A stretch of 64,000 bases of DNA from Lates calcarifer. Its lineage: Eukaryota; Chordata; Actinopteri; Centropomidae. The notes under the pieces are model-generated. The model was not told where the DNA came from. It did no database searches and saw only the letters and a list, made by a program, of their open reading frames with translations. The DNA lies in the NCBI RefSeq assembly GCF_001640805.2, contig NC_066856.1, forward strand, positions 17,103,616 through 17,167,615, given 5' to 3'. Both the position numbers and the translations under genes were made by a program. Numbering within the stretch: position 1 is the first letter of the stretch; the number at the start of each line of letters is the position of its first letter. Of this stretch, positions 22,718 to 35,531 are shown one piece after another.

Positions 22718-25631
22718 CAGCAGGCATGTTGGACCTTTGCTGTCAATAATAAACATGCATTTAAGATTTTGGAACGGTCATGATTAAATGAAACATCTAT
22801 GACTGTTGGTTTAAAATGGGAAATGGACAGCGGTCTCCCCCATTAAAGTCCTGTTTTTTGGATCCAGTCATGCAACCCATCCTCCTAAAGTAGACTTTGT
22901 TGTTCTTTATACTACGTCACCTGACTACATCACCACTCCTCTCTTCCTGTTATAATGCATAATACCACAGCTGCTAGAGGGGTCCTAACATTAATAAACC
23001 ATGATGGTCATAATAAGTTGCTACACAGATGATCCCTGGGCTTGTTGTTTTATTGGTATAAACTTTCCTTGGGTCTGCTAAAAAGATATTTTATTTAAAA
23101 GCATTTGTTGCCATACATCATACATAGTTTCTGCATTTTCAGATTTGTTAACATTTGCGCTTTTGGCACCATCCAACAGTATAAATAAAGAATAGTTTTG
23201 TTAATAGAAACAGGGCTCTTTGGCTCAATTTTTGATTATTGACTTCCTGTTGGCTCACAGTTCTCTCGAGGTTGAGAGAGCAGTGAGTTTCAGCCAAAAC
23301 CACCCAAAAGCTCAACCACAGCCTGAGAAAGTTTTCTCCGTAAACCTAAACTCTCAGCTGACTCTGTACTGATCACACTTGGGATGAACCCACAGAGAAC
23401 CGGCCCTGCATTCTAATGGGGCTCCACTTATTTCAGTAGTGGCAGAGAAAACAATTGAAGCACAAATAAACTTCTTTTATATTCAGAGTTGTTGAGAACC
23501 AGGTATTTTGATGTTGGTGCAGAAATGGTGGTTTTATTGCATTGTATCTAGTATTTTCTAAAATGCATTACATGGACATTTGATAACAACAAACCAGTTA
23601 TTTCTCATGTGCATACTACGTGGATAAACATTTCATTCTGCAGTAGTTTGTGTGGAACAGCACAGTGAATGATTTTTGCCTGCACTTCTCTGAAATGAAG
23701 CAATGCAATAGGGGCTATATACTGTATGTTATAACTTTACCAAGCTTCCCAGCAGTAATAGAGCTCACGTTAACCCAAGAATGTACCAAGCTGGCCCTAT
23801 GTTCTCATTTGATGATAAGCCCCTGCAGTGAAGAAAGTCAGATGCTCTCTGTCCACCCCACATATCAGAACAGGGTCACTGCTTTACTGCCTGGGGATTC
23901 TTATTGGACAATAATAGTGTCTGAGATACCCAGCAGGTGCCTGAATAAACCCTCTAATAGAGCAATTATTCTCAAACAAAAGGTCACCTCAGGCGTGACG
24001 ACAGGCCCGGAAATCAATAAAGCTCCCAATTACGACTGAAGCACCGGGCCTAAATTTGGTCTCCGGCCGCCAGCCATCCAGGAGAAGATCAGATTTCAAG
24101 GCAACCTCATTCCCTCAGTACGTCTTTGAGATTAAGTTACCAAATTTTACTGCAGGAGTCTTTGCTTTGCCCCCTTTAAAAATGCAAAAATGACTCAGGC
24201 CCTTCTGAAGTGGTCCCCTTGATAGTAGACACCCAGGGAGTCGTGGCCTTCTTTGTCTTAGCTCACATAAAAGATTACAATTCCTCATCTTCAGTAGGAA
24301 TATTTCTACTACTAAAACTTAAAACAGCCATTTCTTGTTGTCAGAAAAGATCCTCAAGTTCAAACTTCAATGTTGAAAGTGGATGATGGGCTCTTTGATG
24401 GCGCTCAGTGGCACTCGGAAAACATTGTTTGCCTGCGTTTGAAATTGTTTTTCCAAACCTCTACATGCATAAATGCTCTGAAACATAAAACAGCATCAGC
24501 TACTGTGCCTTCCTGGCACTACATTTACACTCTCCGGGAAATTTTCTTACTGCCATTTTGAGGGCGCTACAGCCTCCCACTTTATTACATGTAATTTCAC
24601 AGTGAGTGTTTTCTGAATAGACAAACCATCCTGAATGTAACACAAGGTGTATATTATCTATACGGACAAGAGAGTAGACAACATACATCTCCTCGGCTGC
24701 CTGAGCAAGTCACAATGCGTTTGATTCTGAGCAGCTGGACGTAAAAGACTCCCCCCTCCTATGCAGGGGCAACATTGATTTTTGAGAGAATGGTGTGTGG
24801 ACAAGCTGGATGATCAAGCTATTAGAGTTTAGTGCAGGCCTTTTCATTCAAGGTCATGACCAAACTAAATTTGTACTGAACTAAATCAGAAGAAGTGCTG
24901 TACTTACTCCAAGGATATGTCAGATGGCTACAAAGACAGTAAATTGGAAACTAACATCCCCACGGTTATTGCTTCAGGGCAGATTTTTTCTACATCTTAG
25001 AATTTTGATGCTGCATACCTAACACACCTTAGAACTTACTGAAACAGCCTCTACCCAAAATGCATTATTCAGTTTAAAGCATGTTTTTGTATCAGTACCC
25101 ACCCTTTAATGTTCAGGGTGAACCTCATCATTCCCCACATTTTCCAAATCCAACAGCTACCTTGCAGAAGCACTATTCATCTTTATGAGATTGATAGTGT
25201 CTTTTGTGTATAGAGAAATGGTTACCTTGTTCCTCTCAGGCAGTAGGTTTGACAACTGGTTGACAACTTTCCAATGTGTGCTCACGAAAATGAGGAGAAT
25301 GGGTTTAAAAGTACATATTCTGTCATTTCACTAATAATAATGTGTGTTATCTTCTGATGGCGCTGTGACAGCGATGCTTACAGTTGTCAGATGCTTCATT
25401 CCTTTATAACTGCCTGTAAATAAAACTTCATCATGGCCAACATCAAGCAGTAACAATTTCAACTCCTGTCTGGTTTTCACAGTAACTAATTTAGCAGCTC
25501 CTGCTTAATAAAACTACAGAGGGTTACTTAGAAGTAAAGAGCTGAGGCTTTGCTTACTAGTAGAACTAGTATGCTAAAAAGTTTTTAGGATTGATTTACT
25601 TTATTTTTTTATGTAATTGTTTTACTGAAAT

Positions 25632-26001
25632 GTTAATTGAGGGAGTAAGTTATACATTTTTAACAGCTCCTTACCAGTCTAGAAGAAACGTTCAGCATCA
25701 AACTTGCTAAGAGCTGTCTCCAGCTGTGGAAAACAACTGCAATATCTTGCTGCTAGTTTTATCTCTTCTTTTCTTCTACTAGATTTAGTATGCTAACCAG
25801 CTAGCCCCAGCCTATCCTGTCACTTTCTGATAGTGACTTTTTATAGCATCCAGATTGGCCTGAAGAAGTAGCACTATTCTAACCTTTTGTATTGTAAATG
25901 TAATGATGACTGAAGCTCTTGGCAAGCAACCCTCACCGCCACTCACTCTCTGGAAGAAACCATGGGTGATGGCAGAGAAATATTACAAATAGCCCCCTTA
26001 A
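25632..26001 (+). repeat. MITE-like dispersed repeat, copy 2
   Basis: About 370 bases beginning TTAATTGAGGGAGTAAGTTA and ending TTACAAATAGCCCCCTTAA. It shares with copy 1 the blocks 'ttaccagtctagaagaaacg', 'cagcatcaaact', 'gactgaagctcttggcaag' and 'ggcagagaaatattacaa'. A left internal block of about 30 bases, present in the other copies, is deleted. The ends are inverted repeats, and the right end terminates with TTAA. No reading frame. Confidence 0.8.
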
Positions 26002-29000
26002 CCAAAAATTAACACAATGAATGATGGTTTTATGGAAAATATAATTATGCCAGAAAATGAAGTTGTTATTTTCAAGTCTGTTTTGTTGCTTTAATTCAGA
26101 TCAACACACCTCAATTTAATTATGACTTCCCAGCTGTAAGTTTGAACAGTGCAATGGAGTCTAGCATAATTAGATGAAAAATTGACAAAGCAGCATCGAT
26201 AGCTTTACCCTTCTCATAATTGACATACACTATTGACTCTGGTGCAAGAGGCATTCCGCATGAACAAAAACCTTGTTAACCATTTTTTTTCTTGTGCATA
26301 TTGACATCAGTGATACGCATGAGTGCGGTCCCCACTGGCTTGAATGTGATTGAACGGCATGTGCAAAAACATTATCTCAGACTCACAGTAGCTTTTCTCC
26401 TTTACTCACTCAGTTGATCTGAGACCATAAATGTAGGTTGTATTAAAGAATCTAATGTAGTTATTTAAGAGGACTGATACCTCGCTTATATCTGTTCATG
26501 AAGTACAAAAAAATTGGAGCTGAATACACTTAGTTTTGCACAGACAGTGAAATCATGAGAAAACCAGCTAGTTAAAACAGCATTAAAAAAATGCTCATAC
26601 CAATACCTGTAAAACTGACTAACACTTAAATCTGTACACAGACCAAAATGTAAAAACAGTTTTGATGTCAGTGGCAATCGTGTGTGGTAACTGGAGAAGT
26701 ACTGGGCAGATGGATAATCATTTAGTCAAGAAATAGTACATAAACAATACATAAGTGCCTCTAAAAGTCTGCTTCCAATGTTAAGGCTAAGCTAGGCTAA
26801 TCACCTCCCACCTCAAGTTCAATATTTAACACATAGATTTCAGAGAGGTATGGATCTTTTCATCCAGCTCTCTGAGTGTTTCCCAAAATGTTTTTAAGCG
26901 TTTAGACAAATGACCACTACGATTGTTTTTCTGGTGGGTCTGATGTAAAGTCATCTTCACAGCCTGTAACAGTGTGAGCTTACTGTTACTTATTAACAAA
27001 CACATTATCTTCATCAAGAGATTGACCACCAGTTCTATCTCTCTGTTCAGATGTGATGCACCCGCAGAGGCTAATGCACACATTTCTCTTCTCTCCGACA
27101 CTCTCGCAGGAGACACACCATCGACCTCTCTTTCCACTGTAGCTTGACAGGAGAGCAAACTGCTCCCCACTTGTCAGAGAGGGAGAGCACTTTCTCTGGG
27201 CTATTTTCAGGTGAAGGCAGCAGCGAGGTAGAAAGCAGAGGGAAGAGGGAAAAGGGAGAGAAAGAAAGAGAGGATGCATTTTTTTTCTTTATTGAAAAAT
27301 CAATTCAGCTTTGGTTGTGTTTCCACTTGATTCCTTGTGATATTAAATTAGAAAAAAATGCTGCATCACACTTAAAAACGCTTCACTTGTGGGTAATGCT
27401 TTATTCATGTGTTCATGTGTGTTTATGTTTGGTTGTGTAACTTCAGCCTTGAAATACATATTTACTCGTGGCTTATTACACTAATTATCCTTCTCTTCAA
27501 TTATAATCTCCATGAGGCGGAGAACAAAATCAAAGTGAAGCTGAACCTGAGGCTCACATGCATGTGTACGTATGTGTGAATGTGGTACTTGTGTAACTCA
27601 CGCTGTCATCCGTCTGCATCTGGTCAAGTCTACCACTTCACTGGCAGTCCTTGAGCCTCTGTATCAGGGCTTATTAGCTGCAGCCCACTAAGCATGTCCG
27701 TCAGAGCCGACTGCCTCCTCTGTCTCCTCCATTGCGGTGACTGTTTTGGCGCACCTGAGGATTCTTTCAGGATCACTGGTTCATTGGTGGTTGTTGTTTG
27801 AGAATTATCCTTATTTCAGTGCATTCTTCTTGCCAGTAATTGTCTGCTCAGCAACTGAAGTGCGGGGCTCAAATTGAAATGTCAAGCTTTGTATCTGGAA
27901 AGACAATGTGAAGAGAGCCTACAGAGGAGCATTAAGCTGTATTGATGGGAGTGATTGAGCCACTCAAACCGTATGCTTATTATGACTGCTTGTAATTATC
28001 ATCAGTATTATTATCATCTTGATTGACTGGAGGGTGGTGAGCATGCAGCAAAATTGACATCTATCACTATCTTTTCAATTTGCTATTGTCAATACATTTT
28101 AGAGATGTCAATCAGAAGTTTTGCACTTTATAATTTGTCAAGTGACTTTCCTGCACATTTTATGCCTTCTTTACCTTGACAGTTTCCTTTTAATGTATGC
28201 ACCTTTTCCAGAGCAGCAAGGTGTGCAGTTACAGGGCACTGCTGTATTTCATAGAAAAACATGTATTTAAATAATGAATGGCAAAAAACGTGGCTGTACT
28301 GTAACTTAAAGCCAAGGTAACAACTATGTCAAGATGACAAAATTCCAACCTTTTATTCTTTCACAGAGAGTCCCATCTGACCTCATGCATTCAAAACCTG
28401 GCTATTAGTTTGGACATGCTCTGGTCCAATAAAAGAAACTATGGGCAGGAGAAACAACTTTTGACAACTTTTCAATGTGGTATAGCATAATTTGAAACCT
28501 TATTACAATTGGTATGTTTCTTAAATTCAGTTGGCCTCACTGCATAATTTATAAAGTGCAAACTTCTTTAAGAATTGTTGGCTGAACTGCAAAGAGCAGA
28601 AGGTATCAGGGTTGAATGTCTCTCACTTTCTTCACTGCAGTTCTTGTGAGAAGGTCATTTTTAATTCACTGTCCATACACTGTTTTGCCATCAGCAATTT
28701 GTTAGTGTAACTATGAAAAGTTTTTGCCAAAGTTAGAATACTTTTGTTCTTCTCAAATGAGAGATACCACCTATTTTTTCTCTTCTTTTCAAAATCGGCG
28801 TGACTTGGTTGAAAAAAATTGATGTTATATATATCTGTACACCAGTCAGGATTTAGCCATATTTGACTCACAATCTGATTCTGTTGTTTGAGTTGTTTGG
28901 CTTAAATTGACAGCACTGTCAGTACAATCTGACAAAAACAGATCAACTGTGTTTTTGACTTTTATTGATGCCATTTTATGATGAATATTTAACATTGTAG

Positions 29001-29460
29001 AAAAATACATTTTCAGGAACCTTTAAGGGATGACCTAAATCAACCTGGTGCTTATAAACTCCCTGTGGAATTGTGGCTTTTAAAAAGTAGTAAGAAAGTA
29101 TTAAGACACTATATTAATCATATTTCATTGACAAATAATGCCATGTGTCTTCAAGCTGTACACATAAGTATAGGTCAGAACCTCACTATCCTAACTTGTA
29201 GGTTTAATAGTAGTTTACTGATGAGCTTCAGAGTACATCAAATTAAATTTCAGTTCATTTCTATTTATCCTCATATGGCAGTGTGCTGTCCATGGCCGTG
29301 CTACATTTTATTCACAGGAGTGTAGAACCCTTCCTGCCTCTGAACTCAACAGGCTGGTGCGTGAGGATTGAGACAGCAGTGTATTTAGACATACTTTGGC
29401 AACAGATGGACAGAGGATTGGATTTTGCTGCAGGAGTGATTTGAAAAGTTTCTGTGGACG

Positions 29461-29482
29461 TTTTTTTTTTTTTTTTTTTTTT
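29461..29482 (+). repeat. poly-T run (22 T)
   Basis: A 22-base T homopolymer. No retroposed sequence was recognised beside it on the minus strand, so it is listed only as a homopolymer. Confidence 0.95.
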
Positions 29483-32400
29483 CCCTGTGTGAAAACTGAT
29501 CATTATTGGAATCCTTTCAAACTGCTGTGAATCCAAACTGACTACAGACTCTCCTCTCTGTGAAGAAGCGAGCTAGACTTTGTGCAGCGACCTTTCAAGT
29601 CTACAAGGGTGTTTCATGGAGATATCTTTCCAGTAAAACACAGCTTTTTCATTATTTGTGCAATGCTTCAGACAGATCAAAGACGGCTTACCAGGGAAAA
29701 AAGCTTTAGAAGAATTTTGTATGTGGCAGAAAAAAAGATTTGTAGATTTCAAGTTACACTACACAACTTTTTGCCTTGTGGCAGCAGTAAGTGTACTGGT
29801 AGTTGTGCACTGAAAGAAATGGCACCTTAAAGTCTCTGAACAATGCATTGTCAACAGTTTTCCATAGGGACTACACACACTGAAGTCTGTGGATGATCTT
29901 GAGCAACAGGGACACAATTTTTGACTTTAATGCTGTTGAATTTTTGGCCAGCACTGAGCCTGTAATCATACGTGTCCTGTAGGTCAGCTTTAATGCTCCA
30001 TGAATGAGGAGCCATGTTACTAGTCTGCAATGACCTGAAATGGACACAAAAATGACACATATGTCCTATAATGTGCTTTCAGACGACATCAGACGCCCTG
30101 TGCCAGCCATAGTGGAGTTTGTCATATTTCATATCTCAGCTGTGGCTATGATCAGCTCATATTTGTCTGTGAATGCACAATGTCTGACTTTGTATTGCTA
30201 TTATTTGTTCACCACTAATTGCTCGGTGGACCATTATGGGACTACTTGCAGTTGCTAGGCAATTGATGATGCAGCTGCAAAGCCTGTATAGGTTTAAACA
30301 ATAAACATACAGGAATTTATCTCAATGACATTGGTGTAGGAACATGTGACAACTCATGTACACAAACTAGACAAACTACATAGACGGAGGATATGTTATA
30401 CTGTGTGTGTATTCATGCTGTGGTGAATACAGAAGGCTATAATCACAAGTAAGAGTTCAGAGATGGAAGAACCATGAAGTGTTGTCTTTGAAGTTCCTCT
30501 CATTCAGACATGTAATACACATGTTTCATCTAACATTCAGCACTGTATAGAATAAGGGCTCCTGTAATGTGGAGTTATATGGTGAAGTGAACTTTGAGCA
30601 CAAAGGCCTAAACCACCACTTATTAAATAAGTATAGTACTTACAAACCTGTTAAGCCATTCAGTGGCCACTCTGACATGCAAAGCACACTCTTCCATTTT
30701 CAGCTGAATAACATGAACATTTGGGTTGCAGCAGTAGCAACAGGTGGCCATACAGAGGGTGAGCAGTGAATTATTTTTGCGCCTTTTGACAGCGCTGCCA
30801 TGGAAACGCAATGAGAGGCCGCACAAAGAAAGTAGATTGATGGATGGAAATGCTCTGTGTACACACCGCGGTACCCCCAGGATTCATAACAGATTTTGAT
30901 ATATTATTCCGAATGAATTTTTTTGGAGTCCGCTGGGCCTCCAAAGAGAACTCACTGAGTGTATTTGAACATCCACTGGGCAGTCACTGGGATGCTGTGA
31001 TGTTCATAATACATGAAAGCCATCAATGTCCTGCTTTTTATGCCTCACACAGAGCAACATTGACTGAGTTTGCAAGTGAAGTAGCTGCCCCAAGCGGTTG
31101 ATTATTTTTCTGTTGCAGCAGAGAGGTTAAACCAGGTGATTAAAAAAAAAAAAACTTTCAAAAAAGAAATGGCCGCCCTTAAATATCAAACATTTTTCAC
31201 TGTAAGAGCACTTCAGCCAAACATTATACAAATGATAAGAGGCTGGAAGTCTATTCTTTCTCCATGAATGTTCATATTTTGTCAGAGAAAGCGATAAAAA
31301 AGCAGCAGGCCAGAATACATTAGCCTGGGTAAACATCAACAGGAGCAGCAGCCTCTTTTTATTAGACCCCTGTGCCTGGAAGCACTGGGTTGTGGGGCAT
31401 TTCATTTCCAGGAAGCAAGCGCGTCTGCCCGTGTGTATTGTTTCCATGACAGCAATTTATTTTGCCGGAGTGGCACCACAAGTGCGCGTTATGGAATGAA
31501 GGCTGATAGATAAGAACAATAGGAAAGATACTTTTCAATTCTTAATGTTCCCGAGAGACGCAGCGCACACTGGCGCTGCTGCCCGGGCCACAGTGAATAC
31601 CAATAGCTGAGGGTGTGGGCTGAGGGGACAAGCAGTGCTCCGCAGTGAAATCTTCCCACCTGGCTTTTCTCCCTTCCTTCTCTCTGGTTTTCTGTATTCT
31701 CCCCAACTCTGCTTCCCCCACAGTGGCTCAGATGACTTTCTAGTTAGTTTGCAGCTGGAGAGTTTCCATGCAAAACAATTCACAGGCTGTTTGATAATGT
31801 CTGAGCAACAAACATGCATCTCATAAAACTCAAGTAGCTGCTTACTTGGTTTGCAAAAATGAGACTGTTTTCATCAGAAAGTCATTTTCTTGCAGTCATC
31901 TTTTTTTTTTTTTTAGAAAACCTCTTAGGGATGAAGGATGATGGGGTGGATGGTTGGACATATATAGTTTCCGAATAGCAACGTGGAAGAGGCCTGTCGC
32001 AAATTCTAAGAAAATTTTAATTCTAATAATTAAAAAATTCTAATCTAATTTAATTCTAATTTGTTCAAATGAATTCAGCTGCAACCCATGTAGCAAAATT
32101 GTAAATTAGCATTGTTATGTTAGCATTGTTCATTTGATGTCCCTCACTGTCTCACTAGAGTGAGCATTGATGATTAATTGACTCAGCCATCTTGTAGTGT
32201 ATATACACCAGTAAAGATGAAGGCCCTGTGGTGAAACATATTGAGTGAGTGAGGTACAGACTCCTCCAGTGATTCAGTTAGTGTTAGTTTTTCCACAAGT
32301 GATTTCTTCTGTTACTTGAGCACCTGCTCGACTGATGAGGAAGCAGCAGCACAGCTCTTTGTGCATCTTAGCTGAAGTTGACAGAAGAATTACCCACTAA

Positions 32401-35400
32401 TTACATACAGAACATTAATCTGTGTGTACATTCTGTGTCAATACAAATAGGAATTAATGAATATGTGACTTGTAGCAGGTAGTCCAACCAAACAGAAAAA
32501 AGAATAATAGGCTGGTGTGACGGTGAGGTTTACTGTATGAGACTGTGGAAGCAGTGCTGTTGACTTCAGCTACACAGCTTATTTGAGGGTTAGTCACTGA
32601 TGATCCATACAGATCTGATTTACGTCAGAGGTCTGGGACTGGCGAGTGGGGTCAGTACATCAGACATTTGCACAAAAGGGTAGGATACTTAGCTAACGAT
32701 ATGCTGGAACATTTCCCAGTGCTAGCTTTGAATAGACATTTGTCATTAAAGCAACAGAACCATAACACTCAGAAGGATGACCACACAATTCATTCATTTC
32801 CTACCTGCAGGATAGTCTAAGCAGTGTTTTTCCCTCTGCTAGAAGTCATTTATCTTTGGTGTGTACTCATGGCACTGCTGAAGTTTAGAGATGAAGGTAA
32901 ATCTTTTGATTCAGCTGAGCCGCAGTAACATTTTCTGGATACATTTTGCCTCCCTTGACAGATGTGTAGACACATACTGCCACAGGAGAAGTGATGAAAT
33001 GAGGAGAAACTCTGCCTGTGTTCTGTATTGTTCTCGTTTTCTAAAGAACACTTGTGTGTTGAGACTGGCAAAATGGAAAAAAATGCATTAAACATGAGAG
33101 GAAAGCAGGAAACACTTTTCTCTCGTGTGTGCCTCATCACTTGTTTAACCATGTCATATTGAATGTTTTTTGCAGGCGTCCCACGTGCCAAAAAAACCCC
33201 ATGTCATTCAAACTCTGTTTCCATGGTGACAAGGAAAAATAATATGGAATAGATTTGTGTGTTTAATTGCCTCTACTGAGTCCCTGCATGTACTTGCATG
33301 TAAATGGGCATTTTGCCTATGGCTTCATCAGAAATCATAAGAAAAGTTCATATTATTTGCTCTGGCACTGGTGATGAGCTCCAGGGTAGTGCTGGTTGTA
33401 GTGAATCAGATTCAGGTTCAGGCATACTTTTCATGACATGTCAAAGTGTGTATCATAAGAAACTTTCCCACAGGTTAATTTCCACCTTGTTACAGCAGCT
33501 CTGTGCCATACACACAGACTCATCTGGCACTGGCAGTGGGAGTATTCCATGTTATTTTACAGAGATGTGATTTAGTGCACATTCTGCAGAGAGAGGTCAG
33601 CTGGCGGTGGAGCCCTCCCGCCATCTCTCTAATGGACTGGAAGAGATTCACTTGCAAATCAAACAAACCAGGCGGAAGAAGCTGAAGAACAATGCGCACA
33701 CATACACCCGTTGGCCAGTTGGAAATTAGTTCTCCTGCCATGAGTAACAAACAAGACAGCGTGTTTATGTACAGCCCTATCACCGCGCCTCGTTGTATGA
33801 CAACAAGAAGATTGTTCAGAAGGGTTCAGATGCAATCACATAGCACTTTGACCTGTGAAGCACAGAGCCAGAACAAGGCGCTTGATTTGGAATGTTTTAT
33901 TCAAAGATTAAAAAGTCTGATGGAGAAAGGCGTGAGAGAAAATCCATCTGTACTTAAAAAACACTTAAACAATAGGGGAGGATTTGGATTCGAGATTAAT
34001 CTGCTCATATTTTTGCAGAAATGAAGTCCATTTGAGGAGGATGAAAGAGGCAGAGATTCCAAATCCCTCTGTTTGAGGATTAGAATCACATCTCTGTACT
34101 GTCAGAATAGGCTGAAATGACACCTTTTACTCTTCATTCATGTATGGTGAAGTGTAGTATAGTGACAAAGGGAGTTCAATGCAGTAATTAAAACTATAAA
34201 ACTATAGTCATCAGGACTAATCAATATGAATATTTATGAAATGTTATTACAAAAAAATGTGCCAACTGCTTGTTCTGAAGCCAAAATATGTTTAAACTAA
34301 AAACTATGTTACTTTGCACAGTGATACATTTGCACATTTTCACTACACTTACATGAGTATGAGTATGTATATATCTGTCTTTATTTAAAGCAACATTTTG
34401 TAACAATTTTATCTTAAAATAACAGCATCAAAATCCTTATGATTATACACTGATGTAACTTTATGAGCAGCTGCGATCTCCTGTGATAGTCAGTGGTTTG
34501 ACTGCCAGAATCAGGCCCAGCAAGTCCAAGAGTAATGCTGAATCGTAGATCAGTTAAGAAGACTTAGATATCATTAAAAACCAGTGTTCATCGTTCAGGA
34601 ATCATGGGTAATACACACCGCATGGCCATGTTTCTGTTCAGTGAGTGGGACTACATGGTTAAAGCTCTGGCCAAGTCTTCTGTTTCCTGTACATGAAAAC
34701 CGCCTAACCACTCTGACTCGGTCGCTCAGCATAGTTAATATCCAGTAATCTCCACCTAATTAATAATCCTTTTGAAAAAATCTGAGTTTCAGAGTGATGC
34801 CAAATATTAACAAGAGCAAAACTGTTTTAAACAATTTACTTTTTTTTTTTTTCGATTTCTAATGTGTCTCTCAAACCTCGTGTCACATCACTGAGCCTCA
34901 AGCTGCTTCCTCTTTTAAGGATAAAAGTGCTGACTAAATGCTTAATGATAAACGTGTCCCAGCAGTCGCTGTTATCAACTTCTGTCGTGACTCACTGCAT
35001 CAGACCTTTGTCACGCTGTGAGACATCGCTCTAATTATTTGATGATTTGCATCTGTTGTTGAACAGTCTGTGCCCGACCCCGAGGTTACAGGGTTTGATC
35101 CACTGAGTTGCCAACTTGTGTGTGTTAACAGCCTGTGCCATCTTGTGTCTGTCAAAGTGTCACTGAGCATGCCTCTGAACCTCTGGCTGCTTGTCTGAGT
35201 CTCTCGATAAGTGCATGAATTAAAAGCATGTTATATAAAAGTTAAATGTCATCTGACTCATTACATTCCACTGCTGTAGTGCATTTGATTTTTGCAGATA
35301 TTTGCTGCAGTCTGGTGTTATTATCCCCTCTTTGCATCTCCACCATGATTTTATCCTTTCTATAGGTCCCCAATAGCTCCTGTCCCTACAGTCAGTGCAT

Positions 35401-35504
35401 TAAGATGCATGCCTAATGATAGTGTGGTATTTTTGGTAACACTATTAACTTTCTTTATTGTATAATTAAACAGATGGAAATGTGGAAAAAGTACAGAAAA
35501 TATG

Positions 35505-35531
35505 CACACACACACACACACACACACACAC
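35505..35531. repeat. (CA)n microsatellite
   Basis: About 13 perfect CA units within intron 1. Confidence 0.95.

Larger units (their letters stand above)
21125..25631. other. dpp6 intron 1, continued
   Basis: No exon was recognised. Inverted repeats lie at 21283-21329, 21344-21397 and 22683-22717. The segment around 22830-23430 reads like decayed interspersed repeat material, but I could not align it to another copy in the window. Confidence 0.45.

Noticed and set aside
26826..27170. 114-codon minus-strand frame, overlapped by a second minus frame and a + frame
   Set aside because: Several overlapping frames cover one GA/CT-rich patch, which is typical of compositional bias rather than coding.
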